Shown in pieces: positions 1 to 5,196 of a stretch of 5,196 bases of DNA. The position numbers and the translations under genes are program-made. This stretch comes from Candidatus Gastranaerophilales bacterium (GTDB lineage: Bacteria > Cyanobacteriota > Vampirovibrionia > Gastranaerophilales > Gastranaerophilaceae): NCBI GenBank assembly GCA_947589525.1, contig CANQAW010000137.1:1-5196 (forward strand). Direction: 5' to 3'. Position 1 is the first letter of the stretch. Each line of letters opens with the position of its first letter. The notes beneath the pieces were generated by a model, which saw only the letters and a program-made list of their open reading frames with translations, was not told the origin of the DNA and searched no databases.

Positions 1-1775
1 ATTACGTAGTCGGTGCTGTCATATTTATAATTCTTGTAATAATTAACTTTATGGTTATTACAGGCGGTGCAGGCAGAGTTGCGGAAGTTTCCGCAAGATT
101 TACGTTGGATGCTATGCCCGGTAAACAACTTTCAATTGATGCGGATTTAAATTCGGGTCTGATTGATGAGACGGAAGCTAAAAAAAGAAGAAAAAATCTT
201 TTAAGAGAAGCGGATTTTTACGGTACTATGGATGGTGCTTCAAAATTTGTTAAAGGCGATGCGACGGCAGGCATTATAATTACCGTTATAAACATTGTAG
301 GCGGTTTGATTATCGGAATTGTTCAATTAAAAATGGCTCCCGATGTAGCACTTTCGACTTATACAATACTAACGGTCGGAGACGGTCTTGTTTCGCAAAT
401 TCCGGCTTTGATTATTTCAACTGCAACAGGTTTGATTATTTCAAGAGCTTCCGGTTCCGATAACTCTTTATCTGAAGATATTCGTCAGGAAATGTTTCAA
501 AACCCGAAGGTTTTAGGAATTATTTCGGGGCTTTTAATGATGATGGGTATAGTTCCGGGCATGCCGACTATTCCTTTTTTGGCAATTTCGGCTTTGTCGG
601 GCGGATTTGCATACAAGAAATACAAAGATAATATTAAACAAACTCAAAAGGCAAAAGAAGCCGAAGCGGAAGCCAAAAGAGCCGAAAAAATCGGCAAGAA
701 GAAAAAGAAAGCTACAAGAGAAAGCGTACTCGAGCTTTTGGCGGTTGAAACATTGGAAATTGAAATAGGCTACAGGCTTGTAGGTCTTTTAGATATAGAA
801 AAAGGCGGAGATTTGCTTGAAAGAATTGCTCAAATCAGACGCCAGACCGCACTTGATTTGGGTATAGTTCTTCCTTCAATCAGAGTCAGAGATAATCTTC
901 AACTGCCTCCCAATACCTACCAAATAAAATTAAAAGGAGTCACGGCGGAAACGGGAGAAGTGTATCCTGACAGAAGTCTTGCCATGAATTCAATGGGCGG
1001 AGAAGATGATCCTAATGTTACGGGTATTAATGCAATTGAACCCGCTTTTCACTTACCTGCCGTCTGGATTTTGGAAAAAGATAAAGAATATGCCGAAGCT
1101 GCGGGCTATACGGTTGTCAGCCCCAGTGCCGTAATTTCTACCCATTTAACCGAAATTATCAAGAAAAATGCAAGCGAAATACTTACAAGAAACGATGTTC
1201 AACAGCTTATAGACAACCTTAAAAAAGAAGTTAATGATACTTATGTAAATGATTTAATGAAAGAATTGACAACCGCAGATGTTCAGCAGATAATGCAAAA
1301 TCTTTTAAAAGAACGAGTTTCCGTAAGAGATTTAAAAACCATTCTTGAAACATTAAGCTTGCAATATAAAGTAAATAAAAATTATAATTATTTGACCGAG
1401 CAAGTCCGTCAGTCTCTTTCAAGAAATATATGCAAACAAAATTTATCCGATGCGGGCGAACTGCTTGTTGTTACAATGACCCAAGAGGTGGAACAGGAAA
1501 TAGCAAGAGGTATCAATCCCGATGGCGAAAGTTTAACGCTTAATCCCGAGTTTGTTAAAAATCTAACCGACAGTTTAAATCGTGAATTTGAAAGAGCAAT
1601 CAAAATGACGGGTAATCAGCCTGTAATTTTATGCTCTTCACCCATAAGGTTGATTTTTAGGCGATTAATCGAAAGAAGCTATCCACAAATAGCAATTATG
1701 TCTTATAATGAAGTTGCAAGTAATGTAAAAACAAAATCAGTCGGTATTATCAGAGTTGAAAAGGCGAGAGTTTAA
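1..1775 (+). CDS. flhA: Flagellar biosynthesis protein FlhA, export gate subunit (5' partial)
   Basis: FlhA forms the nonameric ring of the flagellar type III export gate in the inner membrane and couples proton flow to export of rod, hook and filament subunits. The frame is open to the window edge (first full codon at base 3), giving 590 residues; by alignment to Salmonella FlhA from memory, about 120 N-terminal residues are missing. Visible in order: the end of a membrane span (about 3-60); the FHIPEP signature loop (75-140, with ARFTLDAMPGKQ), which keeps the charged residues matching Salmonella Arg147, Arg154 and Asp158; the MDGASKFVKGDA segment (about 228-266); further spans near 267-330, 369-440 and 513-605; a Lys/Ala/Glu-rich linker (about 636-716); and the cytoplasmic FlhA-C domain, which binds chaperone-substrate complexes, ending in the typical RRLIERSYPQIAIMSYNEV region. 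The Met codon at base 51 is internal and not the true start. Stop is TAA. It is the first of five tandem genes seen here. Confidence 0.97.
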   Translation, partial: YVVGAVIFIILVIINFMVITGGAGRVAEVSARFTLDAMPGKQLSIDADLNSGLIDETEAKKRRKNLLREADFYGTMDGASKFVKGDATAGIIITVINIVGGLIIGIVQLKMAPDVALSTYTILTVGDGLVSQIPALIISTATGLIISRASGSDNSLSEDIRQEMFQNPKVLGIISGLLMMMGIVPGMPTIPFLAISALSGGFAYKKYKDNIKQTQKAKEAEAEAKRAEKIGKKKKKATRESVLELLAVETLEIEIGYRLVGLLDIEKGGDLLERIAQIRRQTALDLGIVLPSIRVRDNLQLPPNTYQIKLKGVTAETGEVYPDRSLAMNSMGGEDDPNVTGINAIEPAFHLPAVWILEKDKEYAEAAGYTVVSPSAVISTHLTEIIKKNASEILTRNDVQQLIDNLKKEVNDTYVNDLMKELTTADVQQIMQNLLKERVSVRDLKTILETLSLQYKVNKNYNYLTEQVRQSLSRNICKQNLSDAGELLVVTMTQEVEQEIARGINPDGESLTLNPEFVKNLTDSLNREFERAIKMTGNQPVILCSSPIRLIFRRLIERSYPQIAIMSYNEVASNVKTKSVGIIRVEKARV

Positions 1776-1780
1776 AAAGG
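1776..1780 (+). promoter_or_regulatory. Ribosome binding site of the PilZ gene
   Basis: AAAGG lies immediately after the flhA stop codon and 6 bases before the ATG at 1787. It supports this start and suggests that the PilZ gene is translated from the flhA transcript. Confidence 0.6.
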
Positions 1781-1786
1781 TTATTT

Positions 1787-2395
1787 ATGAAAACTATAAT
1801 CAAATCAGTAAAAGATTTTAAAATTATTCCTGCAAATTTTAACAGTTCCGGTGCTTTTGAATTGCTGGATGCAAATGATGATGAAATAAAAGCAAAACTG
1901 GTTTTATTGAACGAAAATGAGCTGTCTGATTATAAAGCGGGAGCAAATGTCGAAGTTTTCGGCGTAAATCCTATCGGACTTATTTATTTTGAAACAAAGA
2001 TAAATAAAATTGAAGATAAAACCATATATCTTGCCTATACCGATGATTACAGCATTATTCAGCGCAGAGAATACTCTCGTGTCGGTTTAGGATGCGGAAG
2101 TTTGGTTTTTAATGATTTATCGGATGATTTTGTTTTAAGCGTTGAAGATATTTCGGCGGGAGGTATTAAATTCATTGCGAAATCTCAGCTTAACGCCGAT
2201 AAAAAATATTCGATTACAATTAACATGCCCAACAATTTAAAAATAGAATGCGAACTTAAGCCGATTAGAACCGATAAGATTGATGAAAATAAGTTTGCTA
2301 TTTCGGGTAAATTTATAAATCTTGAAAACATGGACAGGATTGTTCTTGTCCAATATGCTTTTAAAATTAAAATGGAAAATCAAAGCAGGACATAA
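1787..2395 (+). CDS. YcgR/FlgZ-like PilZ domain protein, cyclic di-GMP receptor
   Basis: This 202-residue soluble protein has the two-domain layout of YcgR-type flagellar regulators. Residues 1-90 or so are rich in beta strand and look like the YcgR N-terminal (PilZN) barrel. The PilZ domain follows at about 91-195. Both cyclic di-GMP binding motifs are intact: RxxxR as R94-E-Y-S-R98 within QRREYSR, and [D/N]xSxxG as D121-I-S-A-G-G126. In characterised relatives, ligand-bound YcgR acts on the flagellar motor or stator to slow swimming; that role here is inferred from the fold and from the position 11 bases after flhA. There is no signal peptide or membrane span, so it is cytosolic. The start is supported by an AAAGG site 6 bases upstream. 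Stop is TAA, 16 bases before the next gene. Binding of cyclic di-GMP is well supported; the target is not known. Confidence 0.88.
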   Translation: MKTIIKSVKDFKIIPANFNSSGAFELLDANDDEIKAKLVLLNENELSDYKAGANVEVFGVNPIGLIYFETKINKIEDKTIYLAYTDDYSIIQRREYSRVGLGCGSLVFNDLSDDFVLSVEDISAGGIKFIAKSQLNADKKYSITINMPNNLKIECELKPIRTDKIDENKFAISGKFINLENMDRIVLVQYAFKIKMENQSRT

Positions 2396-2411
2396 TATCA
2401 CGGGAAAATAA

Positions 2412-2747
2412 ATGACCAATTCGGAACAAAAAGAGATAGCATATTCACAATTTTTATCTTCGTTTTTTTCGTCAATTTCAATATTGGGATTGTCGGTTTT
2501 GTGTTTATTGAATAATCTGTCGTTTGATTTTTACAGTATGGTTTTTTTACTTAAAGTTGTTGTACCGGCAACGTTTTCTTTTTGGTTTATCGGATTTATT
2601 GTGGGTAAAATCCTTGACTCATACCGTTCTACAAACAAGAAAAAGAAAGAATTGACCGAAAAACAAGCTTATGAAATTCCGAGTATGTTCGCTTCAGCGT
2701 CTGATGATATATCTCAAGACAGTGATTTATTTAGTACAGGTGAGTAA
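2412..2747 (+). CDS. Small two-span membrane protein of unknown function
   Basis: I do not recognise this 111-residue protein. It has a short polar N-terminus, a hydrophobic span at about residues 14-34, a second at about 43-66, then a basic run (about 71-80, with KKKK at 76-79) and a polar, acidic tail (about 89-111, rich in Ser, Asp and Glu). By the positive-inside rule the basic run puts the C-terminal tail in the cytoplasm, and the short loop between the spans would place the N-terminus there as well. It is probably a real gene: it fills the space between two firm genes in the same direction, its stop is one base before the kinase ATG, and its hydrophobicity pattern is that of a protein. 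The ribosome site is weak (GGGA at 2402-2405, 6 bases before the ATG). It could be an accessory factor for the flagellum or for the neighbouring kinase, but nothing in the sequence settles this. Confidence 0.75.
   Translation: MTNSEQKEIAYSQFLSSFFSSISILGLSVLCLLNNLSFDFYSMVFLLKVVVPATFSFWFIGFIVGKILDSYRSTNKKKKELTEKQAYEIPSMFASASDDISQDSDLFSTGE
2738..2743 (+). promoter_or_regulatory. Ribosome binding site of the histidine kinase gene
   Basis: AGGTGA lies inside the last codons of the upstream membrane-protein gene, 5 bases before the ATG at 2749. It decides the kinase start: the in-frame ATG at 2671 lies deep inside the upstream gene, and the in-frame GTG at 2740 falls within this site. The arrangement implies translational coupling. 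Confidence 0.7.
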
Positions 2748-2748
2748 A

Positions 2749-4377
2749 ATGAAAAAGACAAACAAACAGCAAACTAACGCTAAAGAGAATTCAAAAAAGC
2801 AGGATGATGCAGTTAAAGAAAAGCATAAAGTTAAATCTGCAAAACTCGGTGTCTATTTTGCAATTTTAATTAGCTGCGTTACATTATTTGTGTCGGTACT
2901 GTTTACCGCCTATACTGTTTTTAATATTAAAAATCTTGCAAGTTCGTTTGAATCCGACATATACAAACTGCGCTATTCTATTTCGGCAACACTGGTAGAG
3001 AATTTAATTATTGACGCAAAAAGACAAGAATTCAGTTCTACCGAATCCATGATTAGAAACCTTAAAAAAGAAAAGCTTCTTGTTTATGCATATATTACTG
3101 ATAATAATTCCAATAAAGTAATATTCGGGGAAGAATACAAATCCAAAAATGCTCAAGGCATTCAAAATTTATCCAAGGCAATCGGAAACTATACTTTGTT
3201 TTTCGGTATTCAAACTAAAAGCAGTGTTGAAGCCTACTATATGGAATTTTTGAAGGTTATGTTTAATATGATGATATTAATCATTATTTTAGGCATTTTC
3301 ATAAGCATTCTCGTTGCAAAATTGATTGCAAAACCTCTTGAAAAACTTTCGATTGCAGCCAAGAGATTGTCCAAGGGTAATTTTAACGTCAAAATCGAAG
3401 GTTCAAACTTTACCGAAATTAACGATTTGATTACTTCGTACAATGAAATGGGTATTCAATTAAATGAGCTTTATACTTCATTGGAAACTAAAGTAAAGCA
3501 AAGAACACTTGCGCTAAAAGAAGCAAATTACAAACTACAGGAAACGCAAGCCATGATGGTTCACTCCGAAAAAATGCGCTCGCTTGGCGAATTAGTAGCC
3601 GGAATTGCTCATGAAATTAATAATCCCGTTAACTTTATCCACGGAAATATTATGATTTTGCAAAATTATGTCGACGATTTATTCAAATTAATTGATTTAT
3701 TTGATAATAACAGTGCTAATTTTCCGCAGGAAATAAAAGATAAAATTGAAGAAGTAAAAAAAGAAATCGATTTGGACTTTTTAAGAACCGATATTACCGA
3801 TTTGATTAAAAGCTGTACGGAAGGCACGCAAAGAACAAAGAACATTATTTTGGATTTGAAGAATTTCTCCAGAATGGAAGAAATGGTTTTAACCCAGTTT
3901 GACATTCCCAAGGAAATTGATACAACATTAAATATTTTGAATAACAAATATAAAAACAGAATTACCGTTGTTAAAAATTATGCGGAAAATCTTCCCAAAA
4001 TTGAAGCATACGGCGGTCAATTAAATCAGGTTTTCATGAATATTCTGGATAACGCCCAAGATGCCATGGGGGACAACGGAACTCTTACAATAAACGTATT
4101 TAAGATTAACACAAATGTTATTATAGAATTTATTGATAACGGTAAAGGTATTCCCAAAGAAAATCTTTCCAAAGTTTTTGACCCGTTTTTCACTACAAAA
4201 GCAGTCGGAAAAGGTACGGGTTTGGGAATGAGCATATCTTACAGAGTTATTAAAGACCATAACGGTAAAATTGAGGTTGAATCCGAGGTCGGTGTAGGTA
4301 CTAAATTTACTTTGACATTACCTATTAATCATGTTTCTAAAAACAATAATGGTGATAAAACAAAACAAATAGTATAA
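2749..4377 (+). CDS. Membrane sensor histidine kinase (HAMP, HisKA, HATPase_c)
   Basis: This 542-residue kinase should autophosphorylate on His and pass the phosphate to the response regulator encoded 14 bases downstream. A highly charged N-terminus (1-30) precedes membrane span 1 (about 34-59). An extracytoplasmic region of about 105 residues follows, then span 2 (about 167-193), a HAMP domain (about 190-245), a coiled coil (about 237-275) and the catalytic core. The phosphoacceptor is H288 in AHEINNP; E289 and N292 fit the HExxN pattern linked to phosphatase activity, so it may be bifunctional. ATP-binding boxes are complete: N-box with N431 and N435, G1 D463-N-G-K-G467, F-box VFDPFFTTK (476-484), and G2 GKGTGLG (487-493). 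The H288 to N431 distance of 143 residues is longer than in most HisKA kinases, owing to an extra helical segment near 305-350. The core resembles a subfamily common in Cyanobacteria. The input signal is unknown. The start at 2749 is chosen from the AGGTGA site; longer in-frame starts would overlap the previous gene. Confidence 0.93.
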   Translation: MKKTNKQQTNAKENSKKQDDAVKEKHKVKSAKLGVYFAILISCVTLFVSVLFTAYTVFNIKNLASSFESDIYKLRYSISATLVENLIIDAKRQEFSSTESMIRNLKKEKLLVYAYITDNNSNKVIFGEEYKSKNAQGIQNLSKAIGNYTLFFGIQTKSSVEAYYMEFLKVMFNMMILIIILGIFISILVAKLIAKPLEKLSIAAKRLSKGNFNVKIEGSNFTEINDLITSYNEMGIQLNELYTSLETKVKQRTLALKEANYKLQETQAMMVHSEKMRSLGELVAGIAHEINNPVNFIHGNIMILQNYVDDLFKLIDLFDNNSANFPQEIKDKIEEVKKEIDLDFLRTDITDLIKSCTEGTQRTKNIILDLKNFSRMEEMVLTQFDIPKEIDTTLNILNNKYKNRITVVKNYAENLPKIEAYGGQLNQVFMNILDNAQDAMGDNGTLTINVFKINTNVIIEFIDNGKGIPKENLSKVFDPFFTTKAVGKGTGLGMSISYRVIKDHNGKIEVESEVGVGTKFTLTLPINHVSKNNNGDKTKQIV

Positions 4378-4380
4378 TAT

Positions 4381-4384
4381 GGAG
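4381..4384 (+). promoter_or_regulatory. Ribosome binding site of the response regulator gene
   Basis: GGAG, in the 14-base gap after the kinase stop codon, stands 7 bases before the ATG at 4392 and fixes the start of the response regulator. Confidence 0.7.
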
Positions 4385-4391
4385 AAGATTA

Positions 4392-5196
4392 ATGCCAAGA
4401 TACAAACTGTTAATTGTAGATGATGAAGAAGACAATCTGGCGCTGTTATACAGAACGCTTAGACATAAATATGACATAACAAAGGCGCATAGTGCTATTG
4501 AAGCTTTAGAAATATTAAGAACCGAAAAATTTGATTGCATTTTATCTGACCATAAAATGCCTTTAATGGACGGGGTTGAGTTTTTGAAACGTGTAAACGA
4601 TATTCAACCTAGAACAATGCGCCTTTTGGTTACCGCTTATTCCGATGTTAAAATATTAATTGATGCAATAAACCAAGCAAAAATATACCGCTACATTAAA
4701 AAACCTTATTCGCCCGATGAACTGGTTATGATTGTCGATAAAGCACTGGAGACTTATCAGCTTAAAATTGATAATGAAAATCTTATTACGGATTTACAGG
4801 AATTATTCTCGGGAACGGTTAAAGCAATTATTGAAGCGCTTGATGCTAAAGATTCCTTTACTTTGGGCAGAAGCCGAAGAGTTGCTTTTTATGCTTTGAA
4901 AATGGTAAATAAGCTTGCGCTTAAACCCGAAGAAGCAAGCAGAATTGAGCTTGCGGGATTATTGCATGATATAGGGATGATTGGAGTTGCAGAAGATATA
5001 TTAAACAAAACCAAAAATTTGACTGACGACGAATATGAACAAGTTAAAATGCACGTACACTATTCGGTTAAAATTTTGGAAGACATAAAACAGCTTGATG
5101 ATATTCGGGAAATTATAAAATATCACCACGAGTTTTATAACGGAAACGGTTATCCTTATGGTCTAAAAGGCGAGGAAATTCCGCTTGGCGCAAGAA
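4392..5196 (+). CDS. Response regulator with HD-GYP domain, RpfG type (3' partial)
   Basis: The frame runs to the window end with 268 residues visible. Residues 1-120 form a receiver domain: acidic pocket D10/D11, phosphoacceptor D53 in SDHKMP, T81 in VTAYSD and K104 in YIKKP. A helical linker (about 118-142) leads to an HD-GYP domain, which in characterised relatives hydrolyses cyclic di-GMP to pGpG or GMP at a two- or three-metal centre. Visible motifs are H192-D193 in LLHDIG, H221, H245-H246 in the HHE motif, and G253-Y254-P255 followed by GLKGEEIP. Two positions depart from the usual pattern: R160 where a metal-binding His is expected (TLGRSRRV instead of TxGHSxRV) and M196 where HDxGK has Lys. 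The final conserved Asp, past the ARI motif, lies beyond the window. The gene follows the kinase by 14 bases, so the two are very likely partners. The receiver and HD-GYP identity is firm; catalytic activity is not. Confidence 0.93.
   Translation, partial: MPRYKLLIVDDEEDNLALLYRTLRHKYDITKAHSAIEALEILRTEKFDCILSDHKMPLMDGVEFLKRVNDIQPRTMRLLVTAYSDVKILIDAINQAKIYRYIKKPYSPDELVMIVDKALETYQLKIDNENLITDLQELFSGTVKAIIEALDAKDSFTLGRSRRVAFYALKMVNKLALKPEEASRIELAGLLHDIGMIGVAEDILNKTKNLTDDEYEQVKMHVHYSVKILEDIKQLDDIREIIKYHHEFYNGNGYPYGLKGEEIPLGAR

Noticed and set aside
636..716. Lys/Ala/Glu-rich low-complexity stretch in flhA, considered as a repeat or insertion
   Set aside because: It falls exactly where FlhA has its flexible linker between the membrane part and the cytoplasmic domain, so it is ordinary for the family.
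1231..1603. Two minus-strand open frames opposite the end of flhA
   Set aside because: They lie wholly inside the conserved FlhA C-terminal domain and encode no recognisable protein; they are antisense shadows.
2237..2419. Minus-strand open frame opposite the end of the PilZ gene
   Set aside because: It is antisense to the PilZ coding sequence, has no ribosome site or recognisable protein features, and would need a transcript against the operon.
2671..2748. Extended kinase reading frame from an ATG at 2671 adding 26 residues
   Set aside because: It would overlap the upstream gene by 77 bases, lacks a convincing ribosome site, and adds residues before an already complete charged N-terminus. 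AGGTGA at 2738-2743 points to the ATG at 2749.
4373..4378. TATAAT, a perfect -10 box at the end of the kinase gene
   Set aside because: The region about 17 bases upstream is a poor -35 match, there is no extended -10 TG, and a start about 7 bases downstream would leave the ribosome site of the response regulator out of the transcript. In AT-rich DNA this match is expected by chance.
3237..4540. Several minus-strand open frames of 67 to 93 codons opposite the kinase and the start of the response regulator
   Set aside because: All are antisense to firm coding sequence with intact motifs, two overlap each other, and none resembles a protein family.

Overview
The window reads as one stretch of a single operon, all on the + strand, from an AT-rich flagellated bacterium. 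Five genes follow each other with gaps of 11, 16, 1 and 14 bases. In order they are: flhA (5' end cut off by the window), a YcgR/FlgZ-like PilZ protein, a small two-span membrane protein of unknown function, a membrane sensor histidine kinase, and a response regulator with an HD-GYP domain (3' end cut off). No intergenic region is large enough for an obvious internal promoter or terminator. I saw no tRNA, rRNA, mobile element, repeat array or CRISPR.

Organism: flhA shows a flagellar locus. The kinase core, with its SEKM/SLGELVAG lead-in, HEINNPVNFIHGN H-box and IDLDFL segment, resembles a histidine kinase subfamily I know best from Cyanobacteria. A low-GC, flagellated, cyanobacterium-related lineage (Vampirovibrionia/Melainabacteria, for example Gastranaerophilales) fits both facts. 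This is an inference from memory; that kinase type also occurs in other phyla.

How the genes may work together: FlhA is the core of the flagellar type III export gate. PilZ proteins with this architecture bind cyclic di-GMP and, in known cases, slow or redirect the flagellar motor. HD-GYP response regulators typically degrade cyclic di-GMP when phosphorylated by a partner kinase. The operon therefore looks like flagellar export plus a local circuit in which a kinase controls a cyclic di-GMP phosphodiesterase and a PilZ protein reads the signal.

Two departures stand out. The HD-GYP domain carries Arg where a metal-binding His is expected and Met where the HDxGK Lys is expected, so its enzyme activity is uncertain. 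The small membrane protein between the PilZ and kinase genes matches no family I recognise. The individual families are otherwise known; I do not see a clearly new system.
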